The notes: generated by a model not told the origin, from the sequence alone. Positions 11,870 to 23,545 are shown, numbered from the stretch's first letter. The stretch is 64,000 bases of DNA from Polytrichum commune (GCA_950295325.1 OX485807.1:3352501-3416500), one strand, 5' to 3'. Translations and numbers: made by a program.

Positions 11870-12026
11870 CATAACATTATTCAGATCCATAACAATGTTT
11901 TATGGGATTGACAATATTTAGTAGAATATTCATCACATATTCTCCACATTCACAATGAAAGTAGGAATATTTTATAGAATATTGTCGGTCCCACATAACA
12001 TTGTTATGGATTTGAACAATGTTATG
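11870..12026. mobile_element. Small foldback element / hairpin MITE (157 bp)
   Basis: Two arms of about 60 bp form a near-perfect inverted repeat: CATAACATTATTCAGATCC at 11870 pairs with GGATTTGAACAATGTTATG ending at 12026, and inward CATAACAATGTT and GAATATTC also pair. The loop is about 35 nt. Transcribed, it would fold into one long stem. No clear TSD and no coding potential. Confidence 0.7.
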
Positions 12027-12216
12027 TTAAACTCTTCCAAAGCATTTTGTAATACTTGAATCATACCCAAGGTAATTTGCAACTTGTTCTCAAAGGCAAC
12101 CTGATTGCACATATTAGTGTGCATAGTTGTGTGAATGGAGCACAAATCCACACTAAGAGAGATGTCACTATACCTTTTTCATCCACAATGGATGAGTTTA
12201 TGCAACTACATTATTT

Positions 12217-12717
12217 ATGGTATATATTGTGGGTGGTGCCCCCTTCTCAATCACGAACATCCACAAAATGGACAAACTAATTATGAAACTCACAAAAGAA
12301 ATTTGCAAACTACCACTAAGAACTCTAAACATCCTCACACAACTACGTAGGGAAACATTTGGCATCGAAGTCTATTCCTTCTTGCCAAGATATGCAACCT
12401 CATTAAGCAAACAACTCACACAAACGTTGAATGACCTAGGACAATTGGGACAAATTCACCAAGGTCGACTAGTCAAATCCATAGCCTCCAAATATGGATG
12501 TGTCAAACAACTTCCCCTTCTTAAACACCAAGCTTGTGCTAGGTCGCCCACATCCAGCGCATTATTCATCCTTATTCCAGACCCATATAGACCTAGTGGA
12601 CACAACCTTCATGCTCAAGAACCCACTCCTCAAAGAGGAATGGTACAAAAACCCATTCTACCCCTCCTTCACCCCCCTCACAAAAATCTAACACAAAAAC
12701 ATTCATCAACAAACTAG
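12217..12717 (+). pseudogene. LINE reverse transcriptase remnant (thumb region)
   Basis: Open frame whose first 85 residues resemble the region just after the catalytic domain of non-LTR retrotransposon reverse transcriptases: GAPFSITNIHKMDKLIMKLT, KEICKLPLRTLN, then FGIEVYSFLPRYA, the decayed counterpart of the usual GGLG-x-SL segment. The YxDD active site and everything upstream are missing, so this is a 5'-truncated dead copy. The sense strand is strikingly poor in G and rich in C and A through 13.2 kb. The family call rests on pattern memory, not a search. Confidence 0.6.
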
Positions 12718-13156
12718 TGATACCTAACATCACAACCCTCCCCTAGTTGCATGATACCATGTGCACCCACATTCTAAGCCCCCGAAAATTTAATGCAAAA
12801 TACCACACCAAATCCAAAATCATAAAAAGTGCACTCCTCCAAGCAACAACACACCCAATACACTACACGATATTCCCCCCATATCACAACCCCTACCACC
12901 ATGACCGCCACCACGACCACCACCCACCTCCCCCTACACAAAAACCCCCATGCACACACCCCCCCCCCCAGGCATACCTCTCTCAAACATAACCGCATTC
13001 AAAACAACCAAGTATAAAGACAAATAGGGTTCCCAAAATATTCCTATTGCTTCAAAAGCCAATGGAACACACATGATGCTCAAATGAATACCTCAAAGTG
13101 TATTACTAAACCATGAAAACATCCTATATGAATGCAACCTCCTCCTCATCACAAAA

Positions 13157-13363
13157 CTATCGCAACACATGAGACACAAATACATAACTATAAAATTCCT
13201 CGTCACACCAAAAAACCACACAATCACGAAATATTGTAGTTTCATAGCAAGTGGAAGTGGAGAGTAGGTGTGGCCACGTGTTAATTTTATGGTTTGGGCA
13301 AAGTCTGTAGTTGGGGTTGGGATATGTTAGTGGCCAAAAGATGTTCTTTTGGTGGTTTCCCAT
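13157..13363 (-). pseudogene. LINE fragment in opposite orientation (zinc-knuckle-like region)
   Basis: Minus-strand frame with WPLTYPNPNYRLCP-N-H and TWPHLLSTSTC, resembling the CPxC...TxxHLL..C motif that follows the reverse transcriptase in some plant and algal LINEs. It belongs to a block (about 13230-13870) in which the C-rich strand switches to the minus strand, whereas both flanking LINE pieces are C-rich on the plus strand. Confidence 0.5.
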
Positions 13364-14151
13364 GTATTGGGCATATCGGAATTTTAAGATTTATGTAATT
13401 TGTGCATCAGATGGACGAGGCTTCCCAAAAGTGGTTTGAGAGTTTTTTATTGATTTGCTCGCTAGATACCCATTTGTCAACGTATGTGAATTTGGATTTT
13501 GCAATTCATAGTTCTTGTTTGTGGTGGTATTTGTTTATGTATGTTTGGAGGTTGCAGTTTTCTACATGATGTTCGCTTATTGGGATTTTGTTGAGCCAAC
13601 AACCTATGGTGTGTGCGATGTGTATGTGGGGTGTGGGGGTTTGTTGCAAGTGGTTCCTTCATTTGCTAGTTGGCTTGCGATTTCATTGCCCGATGTGTGC
13701 TTTAACTTTGTGTATTGTTATGATGTGTTTGGTCCATAGAATATGGTGAACTATTGATGAGATAAGTGGTTTGTCAGGGTGGTGGATGTGTTTGTTAATT
13801 AATGAGATATATCTTGTTGATGTTGTCAATAAATATGTAGGTGTTTTGTGATTGGCCTTTTGTGGCAGTTAGGGCAATGAAGAAAGCATAGAGTTTTGCA
13901 TGTAGCATCCTCCTACTCCCACCACAAGACTTTGCCACCAAAACAACTTTGGCTTATACAAGCAGTATGTAACCATACTACACAAGAATAAACCAAAAAA
14001 CATCCAACCCATCAATCAACACCACACCCTAACCGAAAAATTACAAAACTACTAATAGACTCATTCACAATCACATATTCCTACTACTCATCCCCCTTTC
14101 ACATGCCACGTAGACACCTAGCAAATTAAACCTACCCCCACACAACATAGC

Positions 14152-14637
14152 ATGAAAGTCTCAAAAAATGGAGAACCGCTCCCAATACCAATAATCCCGG
14201 AATGGATACTCAACTGCACCTACATGCAACCGCCATGCCAATGCCTAGCAAAGCTACGATTGGGTATCATATGTATATTAGGAGCCTCCAATCAAAGCCA
14301 ACCACCATTAACCCCCTACCCTACCCACACATTCCAGTTTGTTGAATTCACATATTGCCACGACAAATTCCATGTACAAGCCCTTGAACACAAACACACT
14401 AAATATGACCCACTAATCAATACAATACAAAACCATGGATGGACAATAAATCCTCTCGTAGCCATCACGGCCGGAGTAAGGGGAGCCATACACGAACACT
14501 CTATGCCAAAACTCAACAACCTCACCCCCCCCCCTTGGAACCCACCTCCCAAAATAGGCATAACGCCTTATATTGCATCATGTGCAAACATGATCAATCT
14601 AAAGCTAACATGCTCGTATTCACAACAATGCCACTAA
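14152..14637 (+). pseudogene. LINE ORF2 C-terminal remnant
   Basis: Open frame of 161 codons. The segment FQFVEFTYCHDKFH ... KYDPLINTIQNHGWTINPLVAITAGVRGAIHE matches the pattern of the extreme C-terminus of LINE proteins that carry the CPxC/HLL motif (VEVGYC...H..L...L...GW.V....I.LG..G.I). It is in the same orientation as the 12.2 kb fragment. It has the same C/A-rich, G-poor composition. It is not part of a functional gene. Confidence 0.55.
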
Positions 14638-15008
14638 CACATGTGTTATTTTTTCTTTTGTGAGTGTGGGAAATTAGTAAAGCTAATATTAAGTTTCTTT
14701 ACACTATGAAATCAATGCCACCAAAAGATATATGAAGCATTAATCATCCTGACACTATTCACTGACAAGCCCGTGGCATTCATTTACCATAATTTTCTTG
14801 AAATGTATGGTAAATGAGCATGTATTCATGAATTCAATGTCACTTGGTGAAAAGTTCAGCTGTCATTAATTTTGAGATTTAGTGCATGCTTTGGCAATTA
14901 GTACCACCCTCACTAATTGGGATAATTAGTGAAGTGGTGATGAAATGTGTTTCAACTTTCAACCAATCATGACACCATTTGAAATTAGAAAACATTGATG
15001 TGATTAAG

Positions 15009-15290
15009 GTAGATAACCCTAATTCAGTTACCTTCTTCCAAGGACACCTATATTTGAGTGGGATGTGCTTTGGTGTGGCTCCAACAAAACATAGATATGT
15101 TTAGATGAGATGAGATTGCATGCTCAAAAAATGATAACCATTCTAAGCTCAATTGGAAGGATCTATCTATGGTCATTTCATAAGCACCTTGATCTTCACT
15201 TTAACAATGAGTTAAGATATTCATGAGCTCTGAAAATTATGAGGAAAACAGTTGTGGCCTCAATTTGGATTTCTGAACCATCTACCTCAA
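15009..15290 (+). repeat. Dispersed repeat (family D), copy 1
   Basis: About 280 bp resembling 44987-45330 and 58045-58430. Shared landmarks in order: GTAGATAACCCTAATTCAGTTA, ATGATAACCATTCTAA, GATCTTCACTTTAA and CATGAGCTCTGAAAATTATGAGG. No terminal repeats found; it may be part of a larger unrecognised element. Confidence 0.55.
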
Positions 15291-15341
15291 AGAGTAAAAC
15301 CGGGGCTGAAGAATCTGTCTCGGAATGTGCATGATTGCCCA

Positions 15342-15555
15342 CAATGAACGGGGAGAACCGACCACTACTTACAAATGGACCAGTTGAATTTAAGACATAA
15401 CCAGTCAAAGTTCGAGACCTCAGAAAACTTACTGATCGTTATAGACGAACCTATGGAGTATACCTCGATTTCGTAAAAAAAAAACGAAAGATCACAACAT
15501 GTAACCAATTTGACTTGGAAACACTAGGATTTTGACCAATGATGCCCGGACACTG
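15342..15555 (+). mobile_element. hAT-type MITE (family H), copy 3
   Basis: 214 bp starting CAATGAACGGGGAG and ending CCCGGACACTG. The flanking 8-mers ATTGCCCA and GTTGCCAA match at six of eight positions, consistent with an aged hAT TSD. It lies directly upstream of copy 4. Confidence 0.75.
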
Positions 15556-15564
15556 GTTGCCAAC

Positions 15565-15770
15565 CGATGAACAGGAGAACTAAACTGCTAGTTACAAATG
15601 AACATGTTGAAGTTCAAGACTTCCAGCAAATTACCAGTCAATTTGGAGGAATCTATGGAATATGTCTCAAATTATTGAAGAAAAAACAATAGATCACAAC
15701 ATGTAACCGGGTGGATTTGGAAACTCTATGACTTTGATCAATTATGCCCAAAAATCCTCCCAAGCATTAC
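15565..15770 (+). mobile_element. hAT-type MITE (family H), copy 4
   Basis: About 206 bp, only about 10 bp downstream of copy 3 and in the same orientation. It contains GAAGTTCAAGACTTCCAG, GATCACAACATGTAACCGG and ATTATGCCCAAAAATCC as in other copies. The 3' terminus is degraded. Confidence 0.65.
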
Positions 15771-16229
15771 ATTGTTTTGTCTAATTAGTGTGGGCTGCAC
15801 AAACTCCCCATTAGCCACACCATGTTTTTTTCTTTTTTTTAATAATTTGAAGTGGTCCACTATGATTTTAAGTGTGAAAAACTAGTGTGGATTTTTGCAT
15901 TTTTGGATGAGAATTCAAGGCAAGGCAATATTATAAAATTACTAATGTTAACCAAGGCAAGTACTGTAAAATTTAGTGGGGGCCACACTAAATTCCAACA
16001 CACATGAATTTCCTACCTGATTAATTAAAAAAAATGTAGTTGCCAACCAAATAATTGTTGAGTTTGACTTCCCCTAGTACTAAGCCTAAAAATCCCATGT
16101 TATATTCAGATACATGAAGCTTAGGGTGAGTTTCCATGTACGTTGCTTGCCCACCATAATTTAGTGTGAATAAGGACAAACCCACCCAAGAGTAGAGGAA
16201 ATCTAGTGGGGTAGGGTACTAGACCTTGT

Positions 16230-17000
16230 ACAACCCTCGGTACAACCATGGACTTTTTGGGCTAGTGGCTAACCCAATAGCTAAGAGTTATGGATGAAAA
16301 CAATACCTAAAAAAAATTGGGCTAGCCCATCTAAAGCTAGATTGAGGCCTAAAAAATATGGGCTAGCCCAACTAGTTATTAGTTAGCTAAAGATAGGTCA
16401 GGTAGCTCAATCGGCTCAAGCTAAGGCCCAACCACACCTGACTTTAGGGTGTTGTGGTTTTAAATGCTAACACCTAGAATGCCCTACTTGGCGGAAGTAG
16501 CCGCTGCTTTGCTAGCATCCAAACTAGGATCAAGTGGGTTAGAACGTGATTTCGGCAGTCTAAATGATATCATCACCCCCAAAAAGATCATCGCTTGGGG
16601 GAGGATTTGCAGAGGCATCGATGATGTTGAATTTGAACAAACATCTAATGCCATACAATCCTGAAAAACTGACCTTGGTGGACAATTCCGATTGGAAGAA
16701 TCACATTCCAAAACACCCTATTTTTTTTATGAGGAGTTGCAAATAGAAGATGATGACGGTTCGTTGGTAGAGAATGCCGAGCAACAAGAATTAGACATTG
16801 ATGACAATGAGTGATTTCGACTGATATGAAATATGATTGTATTGATGAAACAACGCCTCCTTGAATTCAACATATTGAGCTAGTTGAGCTAGCTTTTTAG
16901 GTAAGCTAGCCCAACTATATGGTCGGAAACAGTACCTGAAAAAATGGGCTAGCCCAACTATGGCTAGATCGAGCTAGCTAATGGGCTATAAAACATATGC
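16230..17000 (+). mobile_element. Decayed hAT transposon remnant with GGGCTAGCCCA palindromes
   Basis: The segment encloses the hAT transposase pseudogene. It carries repeated subterminal motifs built on the palindrome GGGCTAGCCCA (16318, 16359 and 16945 approx.) and many AGCTAG motifs. Similar segments lie before (16294-16346) and after (16923-16980) the coding remnant in direct, not inverted, orientation: AAACARTACCTRAAAAA then GGGCTAGCCCA then GGCTAGAT. Clustered short subterminal repeats are typical of hAT transposase binding regions. I could not locate outer TIRs or a TSD, so the edges are approximate. Confidence 0.5.
16464..16814 (+). pseudogene. hAT transposase C-terminal pseudogene
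   Basis: The remnant covers the hAT dimerisation region and acidic tail in two interleaved frames. Frame one gives MPYLAEVAAALLASKLG and SSGLERDFGSLNDIITPKK, the counterpart of the family's LA..LL..P.SS...ER.FS motif. The following segment (LNLNKHLMPYNPEK ... DWKNHIPKHPIFF) is read in another frame after 16564. The frame returns within a run of T at about 16721-16728 to an acidic end (EDDDGSLVENAEQQELDIDD, TGA at 16812-16814). At least two frameshifts plus an in-frame TGA at 16662 show it is dead. The N-terminal BED finger and catalytic core are absent. Confidence 0.65.
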
Positions 17001-17693
17001 AGGGTTCGTATGTGCCAACTAACCACTTCCATCTTCTCACATCTAGGTCCACCCACTAACCAGGTTAAAACCTCCTGCTCCTTCTAAAACTGGTCTTCAA
17101 AACCGGCACTTGTAGGTTAAAAATTCTTTAGTGAACGCATGGAAGTCTAGCGACCCGTGTCCACGACCCTCCACGTTCTAGTGGACCAGCACAGTGTGGT
17201 CGGATATAACAGCTTGCACTCAAGTACATGTGAACACCTCCGACCCACTATCATCTAGAATCTAGTGGGCGAGGGGCTTAATACATGGAAAAACTCACCC
17301 TTATTATTCCAGTGTGCAGCTTCCCCTGGAGTTGACCAATGGTGGGAGAGAATGTGGGTTATTTGGGGAACTGCAGTCTCCAGCCCCCAGCCCACCAAGA
17401 GCTGGCTGTCACGCGGCTTCCCCTTTTTACTGTGCATGCCCATATCCCTGCCAAATTCCACCAAGTTCAAACTGATACTCTCCTTATATTTTTAAACGTG
17501 GAATATGCCGCTCCTACACAAAACAATACAACAATAAGTTACCATCTGTCAGAAAGGCTGTTTGCTGCGAGGTTTCTTTTGTAATTAAGCCGCTTTGCTT
17601 GGAGTGGTGTCAGGGCAGGGTTTCTCACGTGGGTGCAAGTTTATGAGGTTCAGGAAGCTGCTTTGTTGCATTCTCCTGCCACCAAATAACTTA
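17001..17693. other. Intergenic, no gene recognised
   Basis: Overlapping short frames on both strands at 17255-17584 overlap each other and show no family signature. No repeat was recognised. Confidence 0.4.
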
Positions 17694-18192
17694 GGGCCGC
17701 TTCACACATGAGCCAAGAGCCGTGACCATGAAATTGTGAGAACCCAAAACACAGTGTCCAAAGGCCGTCCCAACACGCCTTCAACATCATGTAGTGTGGT
17801 CACGGACCCTCAAGTGTAGTGTGAAGTCATATGTGACGGGGTCCTCAACCAAATGTTGCTTCAATGAATTTCTATTCATGCGGGTTCTATACCGTGATAA
17901 AGTAGAATAAATCAACGGTTGTGAGCATTCGGAGTGCCATGGTCTCCCGGTTTTGTGTTAGGCCTACCTCCATGAGGTGGTTTTTGAAAATAGTCCAAGT
18001 GACCATGGAACATGATCCATACGATGCCATGTACGAATCCATGTAGACTCTACTTCCACTTTGCATTCACATACTCCGTTGGTCCCTCAAGTGTAGTGTG
18101 AAGCGAACTTGGACCGGCTCCGCCTTTTCCACCAATGAGAGTGCTTGAAGTGTAATGGTCAAGGGCTGTCAGTCTCGTGTGTGAAGTGGCCC
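17694..18192 (+). mobile_element. Tourist-like MITE (family T1), copy 1, TSD TTA
   Basis: 499 bp, starting GGGCCGCTTCACACATGAG and ending CTCGTGTGTGAAGTGGCCC (near-perfect TIRs), flanked by TTA at 17691-17693 and 18193-18195. Three-base TWA duplications and GGGCC ends are characteristic of PIF/Harbinger-derived Tourist MITEs. A subterminal CTCAAGTGTAGTGTGAAG occurs twice inside. No coding capacity. Confidence 0.88.
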
Positions 18193-18381
18193 TTATTAGG
18201 TTCTAGCTCACCTTGTGTTGTAGTATTGATAATAGTTCTTGTACACCTTGAAGGGCAGATGGGAGATTGTTTTAAAAAAGGTGTGCAAAGATAGTGGTAC
18301 TTGGTAAGCTGGTATATATCTACTTGGCTACCCGTTATGCGCTTTCGACTTTATGTTATTTGCATCTATCTCTCATGTTAG

Positions 18382-18766
18382 CCGTGTTCAAGATTGAAGT
18401 CTTCGATGCATGCAATTTGGCCCTTCAAAATATACCTCTCAAAACAGCCCTTAAAAACACAACCCCAAACTGAAAATGAAGACATCACTTGAAGTCTTCA
18501 ATATGATCTACCCGTCACAAAAACCAACAAGTGTAGGGCATTGTCACTGCAAGAAGTGGAGTCAGATGGTTGATTCTTAATTCTTCACATTGTACTAGAA
18601 ACATGTACCATAGAATTCAAGCACACGTTTAGTATGAGTTTTGTATTTTATTTCTACATTCTTGGATTGACGTCTAGGATTTGAACCAACCCTTGAACTG
18701 AAGGATTGAAATTTGAGAACCCTTCAAAATGAAACTCATATACGAGGGCTTCAATCTTGAACATTG
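18382..18766 (+). mobile_element. hAT-type MITE (second family), 8 bp TSD CATGTTAG
   Basis: 385 bp with inverted ends: TGTTCAAGATTGAAG near 18385 and its complement CTTCAATCTTGAACA near 18750-18764. Perfect 8 bp direct repeats CATGTTAG flank it at 18374-18381 and 18767-18774, which fits hAT insertion. It has no coding capacity and is immediately followed by a family H copy. Confidence 0.8.
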
Positions 18767-18776
18767 CATGTTAGGT

Positions 18777-18994
18777 TAGTGTCTGGAAGATTTTTGAACA
18801 TAATTGGTCGAGATCCTCATGTTTCCAAGTCCAACTGATTGTATATTGACATCCTTCAGGTTTTCTTTATTAATTCGAGGTATATTCTGTAAATTCCTCG
18901 ATGGGTGATTTTCCTGAAGTCTTGAACTTCAACTGGTTATTCCTCAAACTCAACCGGCTCATCTGTAACTAGCGGTCGCTTCTCCCTGTTCTTA
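18777..18994 (-). mobile_element. hAT-type MITE (family H), copy 5
   Basis: About 218 bp in reverse orientation, beginning TAGTGTCTGGAAGATTTTTG and ending CTCCCTGTTCTTA, with internal CCTGAAGTCTTGAACTTCAA as in other copies. It abuts the 18382-18766 element within 10 bp, a serial insertion hotspot. Confidence 0.7.
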
Positions 18995-20399
18995 GTCTCA
19001 TGTACCGCAAGGTTGACTTCTATTTTTATAGTAGGTAAAGTTGGATGAGCTATTAACTTCCAATGGTACATTTGTCTGGCCCACTTGGCCATGGTGGGTG
19101 CCACCAAGGATTTGAGTATCTTCATTGCCTGATAAAAGGCGGAATAACTAGGACACATGGATTACATTTACTGGTTGACACCACCAAAATGAAATGAAAA
19201 TTTAGAGTAAACTAAATACACCAAATAAAACTATACTGGAAGGCATCTTTAATATTCAATAGGAAATCAGTTGTATCATGTTGTAAACTTGTATAGAAAA
19301 TTTGCATGACTTGCATGACTTGTGTAGATACTAATTTAGGGTCTTTAAAGTTACATTGAGTAGTCCTATTACTGTGAACCCCAATAATTCAAGACCCGTG
19401 TTAATTCTTATACTAAATATGAATGTTAGCCACATTAATTTTCAACCACTCTAAGTTTAAAGTAGAAAATTAACATGGGCCACATTATTTGTTTATCCTA
19501 GAAATTCAATGTGGTTGATTAGCCCGGGGAGATCACAAGCTATATACTTTTGCAAATCATGTGCAGTTAGGGGTTAATTAAAGGTGGGCTATTTCTCTAA
19601 ATTTCTTGAATAATTGGCACCATGTTAGTAGATAAAATGGTACTTCGAGGCAATTTTGGGACCCTATAGGTAAATATAGTTTACGCCATTAATTTTATTT
19701 TATTGACTTTATTATTGTTTGTAAATTGTACCATTTATCAAAATATTGGAATTTTGACATAAATTAACATATATTTATAACAAAAAGACAAAAATAAATC
19801 AACGCTACATGTGAATAAAATTGAATGGTATGTACATGCAACACAATCTAAAAATAATCCAAGACTATCTTGAAACTCTCAATGACCACCCCAAGCTTGC
19901 TAGCATCTAAATTCAATGGCTTTTAGTCAATCGAAGTAACTTCTCATCCAATCCAAAGACATTCATCGAACCTCACAAATATTTTTTGTTCCCCCAAATA
20001 TGACAAATCCTACTTTATTAATAAAAATGAAATACTCACCTACCCTATCTTTGATAAAAATATCATATGTTTCAATTCATCCAAGCTATAGTAATTCCAA
20101 AATTTGTATTTTTTTTTCTCTCTTGAAATTAAAGTACCCTATAGTTTTTTTTCACATGGTTTAATAAAATTTTGACATTGACCTTCTCATGATGATTAGT
20201 TATGTAAAGGCTACTTTTGATGTAAAGTGACAATTTGTTTTTTAATGTACGGTGTTCATTGGAAGTCTTCATGAAGACTTAGGAGAAGACTTGGGGTCTT
20301 CAACCCACATTAATTCCACCTTGACTAGAAACTAATGTGACCCACACTCAGTTTTTTACCATATTAATTTTCCACCCACACTAATAGGACTATATGTTG
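18995..20399. other. Intergenic, AT-rich, no gene recognised
   Basis: AT-rich sequence with short inverted repeats (for example a CCACATTAATTTT stem near 19425-19480). No open frame of interest. Confidence 0.4.
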
Positions 20400-20404
20400 T
20401 AATA

Positions 20405-20511
20405 GCGGTGTCAAATCAACAAAAGAAAGTAGCCTAAAGGCTACATGCTATTTCAAGGATTTTATTTTGGATGATTGAGAGGTACACTCGTATGCGATAA
20501 TTCCCTCTCTT
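20405..20511 (+). mobile_element. Mutator-type MITE (family M), truncated right half
   Basis: Only the right half of the element is present: a GTGTCAAATCAAC internal motif followed by the right TIR (TTGGATGATTGAGAGGTAC, CTCGTATGCGATAATTCCC, TCTCT). The left TIR is missing, so this is a truncated copy. Confidence 0.55.
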
Positions 20512-21173
20512 TGTGTTTCATCATGAGTTTCATGGCATCGTGGATTACTCAAATATCAAGTTAGAGTATCAAGGACTTGGTCCATGCAATGTTCATGCAG
20601 TTTAGTCATCGATCAATTTAAGAACCTTTGTAGTCTTATGGGGTCAAAGTAGTTATTGTTGAGCATATGCCTCATGACTTTGGGTGAGCCAATGAAATAC
20701 ATTATGCTCTATTGTTGCTAATAAAAACAACACCACAAAGTGCCCGTTTTGTATTCATTATTGCCCAATGTTGGTTGCAAAATAGCAAGTCATAGGAGGG
20801 CTCCATGTGATAATGTTGGATAACACCACATGTGACCAAGGACTGGATTTTCACAATCCATTTTTATGGATAGAACAAATGATTTTTAAGGTCTCATGTT
20901 AGTGAATTTGTCCTTATGGATGGAGTATTATCTCCAAGCTCGGACTCCAAACATACCTGCGATTTGTGCAAAAACGTGTGTGAATCAATGCCACGCACAA
21001 AAAGGATGTATTTGATGCCCTTCCACTCGCCAAGTCATCCCTCTATGATGTTGGTTGGAATGTTGAATCAATCACTCAATAGATTGCGAACTTGAACCCT
21101 ATATAATGATTCTATGTTGCCAACAAGAACACATGACAATAGTTGAAAGCCATATGCTTCCGTACATGCACTT

Positions 21174-21532
21174 CACTAAATATGATATTTAGTGTCATAT
21201 GGTATTTAATGTATGGTATCTTTTGGATGAGACTTCTTGTGGATAAGTGAACAAATATTGTTGTCATGGATGAGTTCATCCATTGGTCAAAAACCCTACC
21301 TTCTCTTGTTAGCAACTTGTGATGTGATATTGTCATGGATGATTGAATTTTGGATGAAAAACCACTTGGTCAGTGACAATAATTGCAACACCATTATGAT
21401 CCTCAATAAAAATTACAAGGAATGACAAATAGTGTTGGGTTAAAATTTAGTGTTGATGATACTATACCACGGTTTACAATTAGTATTGAGCAAGACAATC
21501 AAAATTGGTGACACTAAATATCATATTTAGTG
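21174..21532 (+). mobile_element. Palindromic-end MITE (family P), copy 2
   Basis: 359 bp beginning CACTAAATATGATATTTAGT and ending CACTAAATATCATATTTAGT plus G. Each end is itself almost a palindrome, and the two ends are inverted copies extended inward by TGTCA. Internal CATCCATTGG and AACTTGTGATG motifs are shared with the 59739 copy. No coding capacity. Confidence 0.75.
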
Positions 21533-22023
21533 TAGTACAAAACATGGCTCTTTTGGACGTTTGTTTCAACACACGAAGAGTCAAAAAGGGTCCATTTGAC
21601 ACATGCTTGAATGTTGGTCCATGGTTCCTAAGGTGGTCCAAAGAGTGTCATGCAAGTTGTGTGCTAAGGGTCATGCCCCTTTTGACACAAACCAAAATTA
21701 TTTAAGCCTTAACAACTTCTTTGTTATGACATGGTAAATTTTAATCCTTGGTAATTTTATGTAGAGAATTTTGTTAGCAATTTATATGGGTATCTTTAAG
21801 AAAATGAATAATCATATTTATATCATTAAAAAACTTGTCTGACACAGTGAAGTAGCCTAAGATATACTGCCAAGGGTGGTGGTCAAGGGATTCAAGCTTT
21901 GGACCTCATAGCCCCCACTTTATTATCTTAACCACCAACTCATTGCATATCACATTTTGTAAATAAAGGACTCTGAAGCACTCTATATGTTAAGCTGACT
22001 TTTATCTTGTAATGAAAGGATGT
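21533..22023. other. Intergenic, no feature recognised
   Basis: No coding signal or shared repeat seen. Confidence 0.35.
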
Positions 22024-22244
22024 GGAAAGTAAAATATCTCGCATCCATCCAACATAAAAATGTGTCCCTTATAGATTTTTGGCGGATTCATCTCAAATGA
22101 CTTGGACTATAATAATTTGGGGTCTTTGAACCTAAATCCGGCATCTACGTGACTAAAAATAGTATCACATAGACCATATACTATTTTAGTGCTTCTATGT
22201 TGGATGAATGGAAGACACACTTGCATCAAGTAATTCCCTCTCTT
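22024..22244 (+). mobile_element. Mutator-type MITE (family M), copy 2 (degenerate)
   Basis: About 220 bp. The left TIR is eroded (CATCCATCCAACATAAAAA near 22041). The right TIR is clear (GTTGGATGAATGGAAGACAC, TAATTCCCTCTCT). Internal CTCAAATGACTTGGACTA and TTTGGGGTCTTTGAA match the copies at 40079, 45862 and 57717. No TSD is recognisable. Confidence 0.6.
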
Positions 22245-23545
22245 TACATTAGTAATTACTTCGGAAGGTGACTCACATCTAGAAGTGCATCTAGACAAAA
22301 CATTCCCTCATGGACATTCAATAATAAACATGAAATCTAGTGTGTAAGCTTGAATGAGTAGCCAAAAATGTAACAATTTGGAGGAGGAGAAATAAATGAC
22401 TATAAGAAGATCTCTAAATTAAACAAAGAGAGAGCATAAGTTCCTTTATATTTTACATTCAATAATATACAAGGTATCTAGATATTATGATTAAGCTTGA
22501 ATGAAATATAATAAAATAAGTAGCCATAAATATAACAAAAACTTCACGGACCTTTGCATGGGCAACAAAATAGCAAAACGGCATCATGGCCCACAAAATT
22601 TGACTATAATCTAGAAGATTAATAGCACAAAATTAATGGTGGTCCAAATGACAAAATTACTCCAACGGTGATCCAAAAAAACATATATTTTGACACAAAA
22701 AATCCGTGTGGAAGCCAAGTGTTTTAAAAGACCCATGTTTTATACTAGTGATGGCTTAAAAAACATTCAACTCTCACAATACTGAAGTATCTTATTTTTC
22801 TTCACAACCCAAAGTATATATCTTATGAGAACAAATGCCAACCAGTGGAATCATTAGAAACATTTGAAGTTGAAGGATTAACATAAAAATCCAATTATAA
22901 CGATTTTAATTGAAGCACCAAGGGAAGCAACATTTGTACTAAGTATCGTTGGTCGTTGTCATAGAGCCCACAACCAATAGGTGACAATAACACTATTATT
23001 GAAGATCACATCACATTCTACATCAGTGTACCATTCATTCATTGCTACAAATATCATGGGGACCACACACACTACATATAACTTAAGCGTGTGTTTTTAG
23101 TGGGTGATAAGGAGGTTTGGAGGGCACATGCAATAACCTCAAACTGTCACCTCCCTCCTCAAACATTCGATTAAATCATGAAGAAACAAACACACCAAAA
23201 ATAAACTCAAGTTGACAATCGGTACTATATATACATGACATTGTTAGGGTTCGAGTAAGCAATGACATTTCAGTGAAGAATGCTTGATTTTCTTTATCTC
23301 ATAGTCCTCCATAATATCAGAATTTAGTTGATGAGTTGTGTTCAACTGCCCTAACTTCATGTTTAGTATAAAGCACTAGGATTCCGCCATCTAGGGTTTT
23401 TATTCTCAAATCTACTATTGGGCCCATGAACACAACTCAACAACTAAGTAATGTTGTGTCAATCCATGAAATAATATGAATTTGAATTGCACATCTATGA
23501 TGTCAAAAGGCCAATGGCCCAACTTTATTTTATACAAAAAGTTGC
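22245..23545. other. Intergenic, no gene recognised
   Basis: AT-rich sequence without credible coding or recognised repeats. Confidence 0.35.
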
